From assembly GCF_000699445.3 (NCBI RefSeq), contig NC_067201.1, forward strand, positions 16,299,501 to 16,363,500: DNA of 64,000 bases, written 5' to 3'. Below the pieces are notes generated by a model. The model saw only the letters and a list, made by a program, of their open reading frames with translations. It made no database searches and was not told where the DNA came from. The first letter of the stretch is position 1. Every line of letters begins with the position of its first letter. Made by a program: the position numbers and the translations under genes. The stretch is from Schistosoma haematobium (taxonomy: Eukaryota > Platyhelminthes > Trematoda > Strigeidida > Schistosomatidae). Of this stretch, positions 38,801 to 48,629 are shown in pieces.

Positions 38801-41800
38801 GTTTTACATTTTTTGTGGAAGCGTTTCAGCTGTACACATAGACATAAACAGCGATAACCACTCGTTTAATGATCGAGTTGAATGTTGGACCACCTAACCC
38901 TTGATGGTATCATAAAACGAATTATGATCATCTCATTTCCCACTGTTCACAATTTTAATTGTACTCAGTTTGTTGTATATCATACAGTGCTATATGTGTC
39001 TCTGTACAGTATATTTAGTTTTTCCCCAATGATAGTGTTAATATTCATATCCTGATCACGAAGCTAGTTTGTTTCAGATTCAAATACATAAAGGGTTATT
39101 AATGTTGATTTTCATGAAGTTTCTGATTGATATCTGCTTGTAATGAAAGCAACCTAACTTACATGAGAACGTTATCATTTTTGAGTTATTTTACAGTTTT
39201 TAAATTTCGATATAACATATTAACAATATGGAATAAGTTGGTTCTCAGATCTCATAACCGAATTCCTGATGTCAAAAAATATAATAAACATTTATTAATA
39301 ATACATGACAATGTCCAAGCATCTGGTGATAAGTTGGAACGTTATGGTTATGTATCTACAACCCGGAAAAAAACTTATTTGCGAGTTAGTTTTCATAAAT
39401 ATCTTACTATTTACTTAGTTTTGCAAAGCCAAGATTTTAAAAACGAATGTTAAGAGATTGGTACTTTATTTATGGTTTCCCAGGCTCTTGAAAATGAATA
39501 TAGCAATTTCTTTATTCAAGATTCATGGAACATTTGTTTTAGTCAAATTTTCAAACCATTTGATTTTTTCCCTAGCCCGATTATCACCCCTAGTTTCAAA
39601 AAGATTCTTAACATTCTCTTACACCCTCATAATTTTGTTGTTATATACTCTATATGTAAGTTTCGTAAGTATTTGTGTCATAGTAGAGTGTATAAACACG
39701 CGACCGCATGAGTAAATTTCGAGAAGGACAAAGCAAAAACTTCACCAATGTTTGTATCAAAGCTACTCTTGAATTTATAAACTTTCGCCCATTATAAATA
39801 GAGTCGAGCAATTTTTTCGTAATCCCAAACATTGAGGAAATTCAAACATTTATGTGTAATTATCAACGTTCAGTGTTTTATGTAAACTTTCTTCGAAGCA
39901 TCGCTCGCGTTTCATGGAGCGACCAAGTGAGGAATGTTGAAGTTGGGAATAGTGTGTTTGGTAAACGTCGGAAATCGGTTGATAAGACTGTAAATCATCA
40001 TATAAGATGGTTAGGGCATATATTGCATATCCCCAACGGCTGCCGACCTCAACAAACTATGTTGCTCGGTGTAGAAGTAGGCTGGAATAAAGCTATGGGG
40101 ACAAACTAAAACGTAGCTTCCGCCCATAAAGTTATTGACCATTAATCCGAACCATGTAGGTAGATGCAGACTGCTTAGTTGGGCTATGTGTGATAAATGT
40201 AACTAGAATGATTGAAGACGAGTGACATAAGTCTGAATCATTCGCGATGGCACCGATGCATTCACTTGTTGTTTTTCTCTCGAACTTGAACTCCGGTATC
40301 TCTTCACATTTACGTTTTTACTGTCTTTTCAAACCATATTCCAAAGGTTTAGTCTTTCTTTTCATCATTGTTACCACATTATTTCGATCTCGTTATTTGC
40401 GTCTCATTCTGCTAGTCTAATATGGCGAATTGGCTCAACGTACTTCTGTGCCAGGCTCTATGTTGATGATGTCTGTCTGTCTATCAATATACTAAGCATT
40501 CATTTACTTATGAACAGAACTCATGGTATAGCATTATTTCTCAACTTTGATTTCATTTTTTCTTGTGTTGACTAGACGCTAAAAATCCTTAATTTTTCGA
40601 CTTTTTTCTTTTGGTTACGGTTACAAATCCATGTGGATATTTTATTCTTTGCTAAAATTAATTAATTCTCAAATTTTACAAAATGTTATTTCTCTTACAC
40701 AATCTAGTTATTTGCCAGTCAAATAAAACGTTTAGTACGACTCATTACTCCGCTCACAGAAAATGATTGTAAAGGTTTGGGTTATAGAAATGCAGATGAT
40801 GTTGTGGAAGAATTCATAAAATTGAATACACGTCGGAAAAAACGAAAGGCGTATGTGTAAAGCTTATACAAATATGTATTGTTATTATTAATTATTTACT
40901 ATGAAGTAGGTTTTTTATTATTTGATGGGCTGAATTTTCGGTTGTTAAAAGGAGACAAAGTATGCTAATGGGTAGATGTTATACAATGTAGTGCGATGTG
41001 ACCGAGTGATAAATACTCACGAGATCAAATTATTTGCTTATTCCTCTTAATTGGACTGCATTTAGAAAACAAGATAACTACCGAAAAGAATAGGTTTTCT
41101 TTCCTAACGAAATGTTGCGGCTATTGAACACAAAAATAAACATGACAAGAGGTCATTTAACAAGTAAACGATTAGAAGATATAGTAAGTATGGGTCTCCC
41201 ACTCTCAATTAGAATCAAAGTTTAACTATCAATCTTAGTTCTTGCCCTACTGTATCATCATTATAATCAGTACATACATAGTAAAAATTTGCGACAAATA
41301 ACAAAGAATATTCATTCTGCAGAATCTATCGTAAAAATGAATTTTCTTTAACAGATTAAAATTGGGCTTTCAAAGTTTTCTCAATAATTAGCTCTGTTAT
41401 CTAGAACAAAATATCCATGAAAACTAAACAGGTATTAGTTCTGGTATCAGTTATACATATGTATTAAAAGCTAGTCACCAATGAGAACACGCTTATTCCT
41501 TACAAATGAAAATTAAGTTATTCTTCACGAGGTTATTCTAACTGATGCCAATTCATGACAAAAACAATTTTCAAACTACAAAATTTTTAGTAAACTATTT
41601 AAGTAATTAAAACTTATGGTCTGTAATCATAGTGGAGCAATAGCTTAGTGGTTGAGATGTTTGACTTTCAGCCACTAAGTCGCGGAACCAAACTTTGTCC
41701 CGCCTAATATAGCTTGAGCCACCCGGTAGTATCACACCAAGTGTAGCTCGAAGCCAAATACAGAAATCTCTACCTCGAAAACGAATTTTAAAATCTATGG

Positions 41801-43989
41801 TGATAACTAGTTCTTTTCACCCAGTGTATGTGTCAAAGTTTTGTAGGTCAGTTACTGTAATATTTATTCATTTAATTTTTTATATTATTTAAGCGATGTG
41901 ATATGGGTTTGCCCATTGTCAAATAAGAAGTTCCGAGATCCAATCTACGTTAAGAAACATATTCTCAATAAACATATGGAAAAGGTTGAAGCTGCCAAGA
42001 AAGATAATGTGAGTTTTTCCTGTCAAACTTGCACAATATGTTTTACACTTTTTTCGTGCATATAATCTATCCGTGTTTATTAATAAATGCGCCATATTTG
42101 GTATTTCCATACAGTTAAGATTTCTCCTTTAAATATTTAGCATTCAACCATTAGGTCTCTGGTTCAATTCACGTTTTATCTACTTCAATTTAAGCGACAG
42201 GGCATTTATTACCAGTAGGAATCGAGCAGTTTATATCAGTGCTGAGTATAAAAACTTGCCCTTGGTAACTGGGATGTATTTAACCTATTTGAACTGATGT
42301 AAACTTATATATTACACTAATACATTTGAAATATTATACATTGGCAACATTCTTTTTATTAAGATGTAATATATATGACTACAGTGACTTGACTTCGGTT
42401 TCTAACATTTTGTGTTTATTTCTACGTAGGCAAGTCTCACTCATGAGGTGGTTATATAATCACTTTTATAGTTGCATACAAGCCAGTAGTTTCGTATTAT
42501 CTTACCTTGTTTAGTATTGATGGTTTCATGTTGATTTCCCGTTTTTTTATTGAAAGTCTCTTGTTCATTATTCTCTTTCTTCTATGTACCGGTAACTCGT
42601 GTTTTTTTATTTCCATAAATAATCAGTTGTCCATTTTCCAAGTTAATCATTGACTAGGTCCGTTTACTTGATAACTTATCACATGATATGGGTAAACCAT
42701 GATAATTTCCCTGTTATCTTTCAGGCCTACTTTTTCAACAACTATCTTATGGATCCTGCCCGACCCCAGTTGCCTCCTGAGCCAAGATCTCCTAGAAGGC
42801 GATCTCAGTCACCCTCACCATCTCGTCGAACTGCTAGAGAATCAAGTCATCTAGCTAATGAAACCAGTGAACGAGAACGTTCTAATTCTTGGGCACAAGG
42901 ATCAAATAACTTCCAGTCACAAAGATGGCAGCAGTATGGACGCAATCGCAATGAAGGTGGAAATATGGGAGGGAATTATGGACGGGATAATATACACAGT
43001 AACTTACCATTCTACCCTCGACCATATGGTCGCCAACAGTATTCGAATTTCCGAATTCCATATGGTGGTAGCAATCAACGTAGTTATTATAATGGTCCAC
43101 GAACTGGTGGATATAACTTTAATCGGTTAGTAAAGTGTTTTGTTGACGATTGGTTTAGGTTTTAGCAAGTGTTTATGTACTTTAATTGGTGTGTACTCAG
43201 GAAAGTGTACATTCTGTTGTAAATTATGTGGTGAGCTAGTAATTTGCGTAGAAGTTAATTCATTAGATTTGTCGATTATACCATTGAACACCAACCCAGC
43301 GCCTCATTAAGAGTGAGATTGTGCTCACTGCAAAGCCTTCAGTTCAGCTCCAAGTTTATTGTCGTGGCTATCCGCTGCCGAGAATTCTAGCACATGTATA
43401 AGGCAGCTGCCTCTTTCCACTTGGATTTCAATGCTCCAACAAATGGTGGCAGTTTGTGACGAGAACTAACCCTAAGCATTATTTAAGTTGAACCAAATGC
43501 AAATTTTATATTAATTAGTAGATGTTGACATTTACTTACGATTTTTGAAGCCGATAGCCATCTACTGAACAGAATGTTTGTGGTCCATCGACTAGAGTGT
43601 AGGCTAAGATAATTTTTTTCCTTACTTAAAAACACACTTGGTTGAACATAACTCCCAACCGATGGACCACACAATATTGCTAGAACCCAACGTTGAATTG
43701 CAGATTCCTGCGCTTGACACTATATCATCAATCTTTTTTTGTGAAGTTTAAGTATGTACCATACAGTTACTTCAATATAAAGGAGTAGAACGAGGTTTCA
43801 AACTGCTACTTCCTCACTGTTGAGATCTACCATTTAGAACACTGGATCAAGATTTCACAGTTGTTTATTTATTAAGCTTGATGTTATTGAGCAAATCAAA
43901 ATATGAGATCAGATAATCAAATTAAATTTTAGTTCATGTTTGTAAAGTATTTACTCAAAGATCATAAAACTTGTTTTTAGCGAATAGAA

Positions 43990-44048
<59 letters not shown>

Positions 44049-44140
44049 CAAAACTATTGTTATTATCAAAGTAAATCTCACAATCTATTTTTAGACGTGG
44101 CTATCCAAGACGGTCGTATGTTGATTTGGATGCGCCTTGA
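26317..44140 (+). CDS. SRRT: ARS2/SRRT (Serrate) homologue, 11 exons, ~1228 aa
   Basis: Exons 26317-26567, 27428-27594, 27973-28187, 30082-31026, 33123-33909, 35717-35980, 38363-38715, 40708-40850, 41894-42008, 42725-43125, 44095-44140 join in phase to 3687 nt including the stop. ARS2 hallmarks: [13 protein letters not shown] and [20 protein letters not shown] then KYHPDY (residues ~36-91), LAGGTEEDF (~142), an S/D/N-rich stretch (~238-314), an RRM-like region (~507-680), [20 protein letters not shown] (~852-873), [17 protein letters not shown], the single-Cys finger [20 protein letters not shown] (~1047-1069), [15 protein letters not shown], and terminal YVDLDAP. Family role: nuclear scaffold binding the cap-binding complex, for snRNA/histone/microRNA processing and RNA decay. 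It is longer than the human protein (about 870 aa), mostly through low-complexity inserts. The exon 7/8 junction is the least certain. Confidence 0.93.
27428..27594 (+). CDS. SRRT: ARS2 exon 2
   Basis: 167 nt. The split Trp codon is restored, then [20 protein letters not shown] and [10 protein letters not shown]. Donor GTAGGT after LLDM. Matches the WFRSKYHP...GWFDNL order of ARS2. Confidence 0.9.
27775..27809. repeat. (TA)n microsatellite, ARS2 intron 2
   Basis: About 17 TA units. Confidence 0.95.
27973..28187 (+). CDS. SRRT: ARS2 exon 3
   Basis: 215 nt after a short TTAATATTTAG acceptor. [20 protein letters not shown] completes the N-terminal ARS2 domain. Ends ASTMKK at a GTAAGT donor. 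Confidence 0.9.
28818..28866 (+). ncRNA. Hammerhead-like motif of Penelope-element type, ARS2 intron 3
   Basis: TTGAAGAAGTGGCTTACAAT then AAGTCACGAAACGTC: a CTGANGA-like box with C3 changed to T, a helix II of GTGGCTT/AAGTCAC and CGAAAC-GTC. Layout recalls the minimal hammerheads of Penelope-like elements. The C3 change predicts inactivity. No surrounding element was recognised. Confidence 0.35.
29053..29527 (-). repeat. SINE-like repeat with (AAAT)n tail, full copy B, ARS2 intron 3
   Basis: 475 bp flanked by the 11-bp direct duplication TAGTGAAGTAG (29042-29052 and 29528-29538). On the minus strand it starts AGCCCCCAAATGCCCTGG and ends TTAAAATAAATAAATAAA. Nearly identical to 36650-37130. 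The duplication plus A-rich tail indicates target-primed retroposition. Internal frames are not conserved across all copies, so I regard it as non-coding. Confidence 0.85.
30082..31026 (+). CDS. SRRT: ARS2 exon 4, low-complexity S/D/N and His region
   Basis: 945 nt, phase 0 at both ends, acceptor TTTCTTTGCAG, donor GTAAGT. Basic start ([11 protein letters not shown]), then acidic/serine/asparagine repeats built on AGT-AGC-GAT-AAT codons (about 30160-30390), a Lys/Arg patch and a His/Asp run (30523-30595). It ends in [20 protein letters not shown], the first strand and helix of the RRM-like domain. The repeat region is likely length-polymorphic. Confidence 0.88.
31575..32800 (-). mobile_element. 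5'-truncated RTE (SR2-like) fragment, ARS2 intron 4
   Basis: Collinear with 18966-20230 in the same orientation. Reads [44 protein letters not shown] and [20 protein letters not shown] on the minus strand with frame breaks. Covers RT palm to the 3' end. The upstream end meets a TA tract at 32802. Confidence 0.85.
32802..32854. repeat. (TA)n microsatellite, ARS2 intron 4
   Basis: About 26 TA units, directly abutting the RTE fragment. Confidence 0.95.
33123..33909 (+). CDS. SRRT: ARS2 exon 5, RRM-like domain and acidic tail
   Basis: 787 nt, acceptor TTTAAATTTTCTAG, donor GTAAGG. Starts [16 protein letters not shown], then [10 protein letters not shown], and later [20 protein letters not shown]. 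These are the RRM-like middle of ARS2 and its trailing helix. An acidic, poorly conserved stretch follows. Confidence 0.9.
35717..35980 (+). CDS. SRRT: ARS2 exon 6
   Basis: 264 nt, phase 1 to phase 1, donor GTAGGT. Ser/Lys-rich start, then [20 protein letters not shown], a strongly conserved ARS2 segment. Confidence 0.9.
36552..36631 (-). mobile_element. 80-bp RTE (SR2-like) 3'-end stub with target-site duplication
   Basis: Matches the 3' terminus at 18966-19050 (CTTACTTACTTA, GCCTGTTACTCCT, GCATAGGC, CAGCATTCTCCA). Flanked by the 13-bp duplication AGCCAGCATGAAC at 36539-36551 and 36632-36644. Extreme 5' truncation typical of RTE/LINE insertion. Confidence 0.85.
36650..37130 (-). repeat. SINE-like repeat with (AAAT)n tail, full copy C, ARS2 intron 6
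   Basis: 481 bp between 11-bp duplications ATGAACAGCCT (36639-36649 and 37131-37141). Almost identical to copy B. The left duplication overlaps the right duplication of the RTE stub, so this insertion came second. Confidence 0.88.
37882..38284 (+). mobile_element. Ribozyme-bearing tRNA-derived retroposon with 80-bp inverted termini, ARS2 intron 6
   Basis: 403 bp between 10-bp duplications TTTTTCTACA (37872-37881 and 38285-38294). The left arm (37894-37973) is the near reverse complement of the right arm (38162-38241). Between them: GTTGTGAGATATCAGCTCAC, then a tRNA-like module with A box TGGTCTAGTTGG (38071-38082) and B box GGTTCGAATC (38115-38124), then the hammerhead at 38150-38195. It ends ACCCCTTCTGATAAT. 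Related to S-alpha-type SINEs but with a different hammerhead and termini. Confidence 0.75.
38150..38195 (+). ncRNA. Predicted type-I hammerhead ribozyme with 2-bp helix III
   Basis: Helix I GCACTG/CAGTGC (6 perfect pairs), core CTGAGGA (fits CUGANGA), helix II GTCC/GGAC with loop CATACTA, core GAAAC, then helix III of only A-U and C-G closing GGCT, and cleavage triplet GTC immediately before CAGTGC (38190). All conserved core positions I can check are present. Short helix III hammerheads are known from Penelope-like elements and retrozymes and often act as dimers. Confidence 0.65.
38363..38715 (+). CDS. SRRT: ARS2 exon 7
   Basis: 353 nt, acceptor TTTATTTCTTTAG. Contains [20 protein letters not shown] and [17 protein letters not shown], both ARS2 signatures. 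I end it at CAT|GTAAAT (phase 0) because later codons ([13 protein letters not shown]) do not fit the family and reach a stop at 38839. Confidence 0.8.
39880..40510 (+). pseudogene. RTE-clade retrotransposon 3'-end relic, ARS2 intron 7
   Basis: Reads [36 protein letters not shown] and [13 protein letters not shown], parallel to the C-terminus of the element at 8.5-8.9 kb (NIAHICWDHQ, LSHVLRIHNRRLPRRAML). Ends near GGCTCAACGTACTTCTGTGC. Only the C-terminal tail is present. Confidence 0.6.
40708..40850 (+). CDS. SRRT: ARS2 exon 8
   Basis: 143 nt. [20 protein letters not shown] and [12 protein letters not shown] match the ARS2 helix ahead of the zinc finger. Donor GTATGT leaves two bases, completed by exon 9. 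The start is chosen after AATCTAG for phase 0. A second AG at 40717-40718 would not match exon 7's phase. Confidence 0.8.
41630..41800 (+). repeat. tRNA-like SINE relic, ARS2 intron 8
   Basis: GCAATAGCTTAGTGGTTGAG resembles a tRNA A box in context. A weak B-box-like GCGGAACCAAACT and a short trailing segment follow. Family not assigned. Confidence 0.35.
41894..42008 (+). CDS. SRRT: ARS2 exon 9, zinc finger
   Basis: 115 nt. [20 protein letters not shown] then [18 protein letters not shown] is the ARS2 C2H2-like finger. As in other animal ARS2 proteins only one Cys of the usual pair is present (Ser replaces the other). Donor GTGAGT. Confidence 0.93.
42725..43125 (+). CDS. SRRT: ARS2 exon 10
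   Basis: 401 nt, acceptor [32 protein letters not shown] (conserved after the finger), an RS cluster ([14 protein letters not shown]), then a Gly/Tyr/Arg/Asn-rich tail. Donor GTTAGT splits an Arg codon. Confidence 0.9.
43993..44046. repeat. (TA)n microsatellite next to ARS2 last exon
   Basis: 27 TA units ending 48 bp before the exon 11 acceptor. It falls where branch point and tract should lie nearby. Confidence 0.95.
44095..44140 (+). CDS. SRRT: ARS2 exon 11
   Basis: 46 nt terminal exon: [14 protein letters not shown] then TGA. The DLDAP motif is the conserved ARS2 end, but no residues follow it. The acceptor (ATCTATTTTTAG) is only 48 bp after a 54-bp TA tract. Confidence 0.88.
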
Positions 44141-44304
44141 ATGAATGTCTCATTTTATTTGTATGCATTAGATAATGACAAATTTTGTTGTTTCCAGTCC
44201 GCAATAATCTCTATGTATTTTGTATATAATTCATATCAAGGAAAACAGCAACTAAACTCAACACTTATCTTTTGTACTCATAACTACACTACTATTCCTC
44301 GTAA

Positions 44305-44314
44305 AATAAATAAA
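44305..44314 (+). terminator. ARS2 polyadenylation signals
   Basis: Two overlapping AATAAA hexamers (44305-44310, 44309-44314) 165 nt past the stop, followed by an A-rich stretch. Confidence 0.65.
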
Positions 44315-44329
44315 ATTTAAAAAAATTGA

Positions 44330-45515
44330 AAAAATACTTCTGTTTCAAATTTAAAAGGGTGACTTCAGGTGTTACTTAATTGATAATTTCGTATTATTGC
44401 AGGAGTAACAAATTTCTTAATGACTTGTTTGAATGTGTGCAAGTAACGCCTATTTTATTAGGACAGCTTATTAGAAATTATCTTTGTCGTTTAAATATTT
44501 GACCTTCACTAGTTAGGTTCCACGCTCTATCCTTTTCAGTTTCAATAGCCGAGCTGTAAACAACTTTCTTACTAACACAAATTAATATTTCGGTGTTCAG
44601 TTTTGTCTTTTAGGACTGATCTCAACCTCCAATATCCTGGAGTTGTCAACATATTACCTTTTTCTAATTCCTTAATCATGTCAGTTTCATAAAAGTAGTT
44701 GTAACTTTGTCAGTCACTTGATAGAAAGTTCACACGGTCTTTCGTTTTTTTTAAATATCTTTGTTCGTCATTCGATCATTAAGTAAAAGTTCTTAATCTG
44801 GGGTCGGAATATGTATTGATGGATTGAAGTTCGGATGTAAACTTATAAATTACATTCAAAACGGTCTAGGAAGACAATAATCCTACTTACTTTAGTGTTC
44901 ACAAATGACAGTTAGCTGAAGGAAATGTAAAATGGGAATATGAAACTCTAAATATATAGTGAACAAATTTGGAAGATCTGGAGTTATATATATACCATTC
45001 AGCATGCTCCTTAGGAATGGTAATTAATGACCACTCACATTTAATGATCCATTTGTTATTTTAACATTACATCGTATCATTGAGAACAAGAACACAGTAC
45101 ACTTGTTCTGTATATACGTTCTACATTAATTCGTTGATTTCAATAAAAATCAAATTTCATATATAACATTTCTTAAAGCGAATGGTAAAATCACTTCATT
45201 TTTAAAATATTCTTGAACCATCACCAATTGGAGGGTGTATGAAAGACACTTAACAATCTTTTTGTTATTTAGTCTAAAAATTCGAATCAGCTTATAGTCG
45301 GATGCTCCCTGATTCGATGATGCGGAAATTCACCGTCATGATATTACTCTATTAGCTAAAACAATAACTCACTATTCGAAATTTGTTCATATTATTTCGA
45401 TTTTGCTGAAAATTCTCCAACGTTTCCAATGTTTCCTTACTTTACACCAATCTTCAGTGAAAAGTAATCACAAAAAGAAATGTTACTAAAAGGAACTAGA
45501 AAGAATTCATGTATC
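44330..45515. other. Tail-to-tail intergenic between ARS2 and IRAK1BP1-like gene
   Basis: AT-rich, no exon or repeat recognised. Confidence 0.4.
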
Positions 45516-45521
45516 TTTATT
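45516..45521 (-). terminator. Possible polyadenylation signal of the IRAK1BP1-like gene
   Basis: AATAAA on the minus strand, about 285 nt after the stop. AT-rich context makes chance occurrence possible. Confidence 0.35.
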
Positions 45522-45805
45522 TTAATCAGAATTTCCAGTGCCCTATTGTCATAAAGAAATGGTCAGTGTGTACATAAATGTTGAAAATTCCTTAAAAAAA
45601 ATTTGATTTGAATAACAAGCAACATGAAAACTAGAGTCGTTAAATAATTATTTTTCATAAATAATCAAATATGGAATGGACTTCTTTGAAAATTATTTGA
45701 TACTCGGATGATGATTAACTATTCTCATAAAATCCTAAAGATTAGTTCGTTAAAGCAAATAATATATTAATTTGTTTAAGAAACACTAGTTTTTTGAATC
45801 GTTTT

Positions 45806-46136
45806 TTAGTTATTAAAATTGCTTAAAGCACAGATAATATGTAATTTTATCCGTATATGTCTTTGAGCATTGCGTAATGGCTTACTCCAGTCGAATGGCC
45901 GCTCATACGATTGACCGACGCCACTATCGATATTGTTTTTATCGTTCGGTTGTTTTAATTGATGGTAATCATTGAAGTTATTTGATCTTGGTGTAGTTAT
46001 TTGCAGCTGCTCATCAGTAACATCACATTCATCCTCAATAACATTGATCAAACCCTGAATTCTTTGTCCAAATGCCGATGCAATTAATTCAGCTTTATGT
46101 TTAGCATCTGAAACGGCTTGTTCAACAGCTTCTTTG
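45806..46136 (-). CDS. IRAK1BP1: IRAK1BP1-like exon 3
   Basis: 331 nt, acceptor AATAACTTTTAG, completing an Arg codon. AVSDAKHKAELIASAFGQRI then a polar linker and the last beta strand IRIKLHIICAL. Stop at 45806-45808. Confidence 0.85.
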
Positions 46137-48629
46137 CTAAAAGTTATTTCAAAATATGGTAAAACTGTTTATTATGAAACTTTTACAACAAGAACAGATT
46201 CACATACAAGTTGCTAAATAGCTTTTTATTAATTTAACAACATAAATCCTGTTTTTAGATGATAAATAATACTGACTGATAAAAAGTTGCAAGAGAACCG
46301 TAAACAGGACACTAAGGATTTGATTTTTGTGTGTATTATTTTAAACATAAGAGACTATCCAATAAGCCACTTATATGAATAGTCCTGGACGTACTCATGA
46401 CTAGACTTAGGACAGATTTGCCATGGCTCTGAAGAAAAGATGAGATTTATAGACTTACACGAGTTTGGGTTGGGACAGTTGTTTCCCTAAAACACCATAC
46501 AACTGACTGGAGTTAGAAAAAACATGGATCATTGGATCCTAAATCAGTGGACAAATAGTGTCATCCTCACCTTTAAAAGTCTGTGGTTTGGTAGTTCATA
46601 GGATCATTGTTACGCTATATGAATACGCCCAGATACAATGATAAAATGGGTTTCTAATGCTCCTTTGTTGTCAGATATTCTGCGTATGGTTTTAGTTCAT
46701 GACACAAACCGTTTTTGAAAACCTAACTCAATGTATCCGATTTTCACTAAAAACTGAAAAACCTCAAATGACTGATAAAAATTCCAATGGTGGTGCAACA
46801 TGGATCGGCTCACGATTTCATTGAAACACAATCTCCACAACCCTATACTGATAAATATAATTACTTCTGGCGTGCTGTAATTTTGAACCAAGTACTTCGA
46901 TACCACATTCAGTTGTTGGAGACATTTATGAGGAAGGATCGAAGCAAATGAGTGGTACTAAAGATGTCATTGCCATTAGTTTCAATTCAAAAGGAATGAA
47001 TTATACTTTATAATGTCTGAAACTAGGACTTAAAAATCCCTGAAGTTAACAACTAACTAAATTTCGGCGTCATAGTTGAACTTCAAAACTTGATTCACTG
47101 TTTTTGTATATATATATTCACGATAACACTGACAATAGGTTTTTTAAAGTTCAAAGAACAAGTGCGTCGAGATTTAAGGGCGATTAAATTGATTTCCGGT
47201 AAGATTAATATAATTTAAAGATTATAACGCTAGAAATATTTATACTGTAAAGCTTATAAAGACGTAGTTACTAAGTGTTTTCTTGAAGAAACTTAGATTC
47301 TTAAAATCTAACTCAGAATCCACTCCAAGAATTGTTATAAGATTCTGGAAGTCGCAAGAGACCACAACGCTAGTGCTTTGATTGTGTATAAAGTCACAAA
47401 TCAAAACTACTTAAATGTCTGTTTCTTCAAAGTCAAACATCTACACCGAATGGCAGCTAGTGCAGACTCAAGATAAAGTACGTAACAAAAATATTTTTTG
47501 CAAATCACAATTGAAAGGTGGATCTGTTTACCTGTTTTCGTGAAGCCTTACAGACTCATTCTAAAAGAACTCAAGAAGAAGCGATCTCATTCAGGATGGT
47601 CCTTAAGATAATTAATTTTTTATTCAGAAGTCAGTTTGTTATGTCTGGTTTATAATTTGATAGAAGAAATAGTTTGTTATTTGAATAACATACAGAATAA
47701 ACAATACAGTCATAAAATTTCAACTTGAACTAAAAAATCGTGATGTTATGGAACAAAACTTTTCAAATATCCAAAGCTATTTAGGAATATTTCCCTGTGA
47801 ATTTGGCCATGACATAAGTATTACGCTTTCTATATCTATTAAACTTTCTCCTTAAAATGATGCTTGAGTAAAAGCTCAGTTACAAAAAGTTGATGTATCA
47901 AGTCAAACTAAACCGAAAAGCTTTTTAATGATACGCTTCCTCTAAAAAGCAATTTGACTTTAAGTAATTCACTTCTTATGTACCTACAGTAAGGATAGAC
48001 AACTGAATAACTGAGCTGGTCTACATGCAATCACATAGTTTGTTCTCAAAGCGATAGCGAAATGCTGATTAAGTCATACTGAAGATCAAGAACTTATGAT
48101 GTGTTTTCTGCTTGAGTTTAGGTAACTTTTACCACATAGCTTCAATCACATTTGGAATGAGGGTCAAATGTAGTATTATAAATAAGAAACTTTCGGTTAC
48201 CGTAGTTCAAACATCCGCTTTTTTGAATAGAAGCACTCCACGGTTCCAAGTCTTATATATGCTGGTAATTTGGACTTAAGATATCCCAAAAGGCTTTTCA
48301 TTCCAGAAATGTCACACGTCGTTATCTCAAACTTATACACAGCGTTCACACCATTATCTTCTGTGACCGTATCGAAGTGCTCGACAACATTGAACTTCTA
48401 AATTTTGCTAAAACAAGACAATGGATAATGTAATTACTTTGAGATGTCGGTTATAAATTACTTGTCGAGCGTATTCAGCTCTTTTTCTTGCGCTCTCTTC
48501 AGCTAAAGTGCATGTAGGTTTTTTGGAGCACACTAAGATCTCTACTTTGCAGCAGTCAGGTTCTGAGGTTGTTTCTCCGACACCAGAGACCTTAACTTCA
48601 CCTGGGTTATGGACATTACCAATTGTCAT
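45806..48629 (-). CDS. IRAK1BP1: IRAK1BP1-like SIMPL (DUF541) domain protein, 3 exons, ~239 aa
   Basis: Exons 48629-48438, 48397-48201, 46136-45806 join in phase (192+197+331 nt) to a complete frame with stop. N-terminal VKVSGVGETTSEPDCCKVEI is the opening SIMPL strand motif. Then KFNVVEHFDTVTEDNGVNAV, VYKFEITTCDISGMKSLLGY, and KEAVEQAVSDAKHKAELIA with the helix pattern LR..A...A...A..KA. The terminal strand is RHIRIKLHIICALSN. Human IRAK1BP1 is 260 aa, so the length fits. Family: periplasmic/oral SIMPL proteins in bacteria; in mammals an IRAK1 and NF-kB p65 modulator. Function in flukes is unknown. No signal peptide. Convergent with ARS2, 1.67 kb apart. Confidence 0.88.
48201..48397 (-). CDS. 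IRAK1BP1: IRAK1BP1-like exon 2
   Basis: 197 nt starting KFNVVEHFDTV after the AAAATTTAG acceptor (the upstream AG at TTTTAG would bring a stop into frame). Ends YSKKRMFEL plus two bases, donor GTAACC. The intron before it is only 40 nt, in the typical short-intron range of schistosome 5' introns. Confidence 0.85.
48438..48629 (-). CDS. IRAK1BP1: IRAK1BP1-like exon 1
   Basis: 64 codons from ATG 48629, preceded immediately by CTACAG. Donor GTAATT after NRHLK, phase 0. An earlier in-frame GTAATT (after ARQ) is possible but shortens the helix relative to the family. Confidence 0.82.

Noticed and set aside
39127..39711. Open frames in ARS2 intron 7
   Set aside because: No similarity to ARS2 and no phase-compatible splice sites; AT-rich intron.
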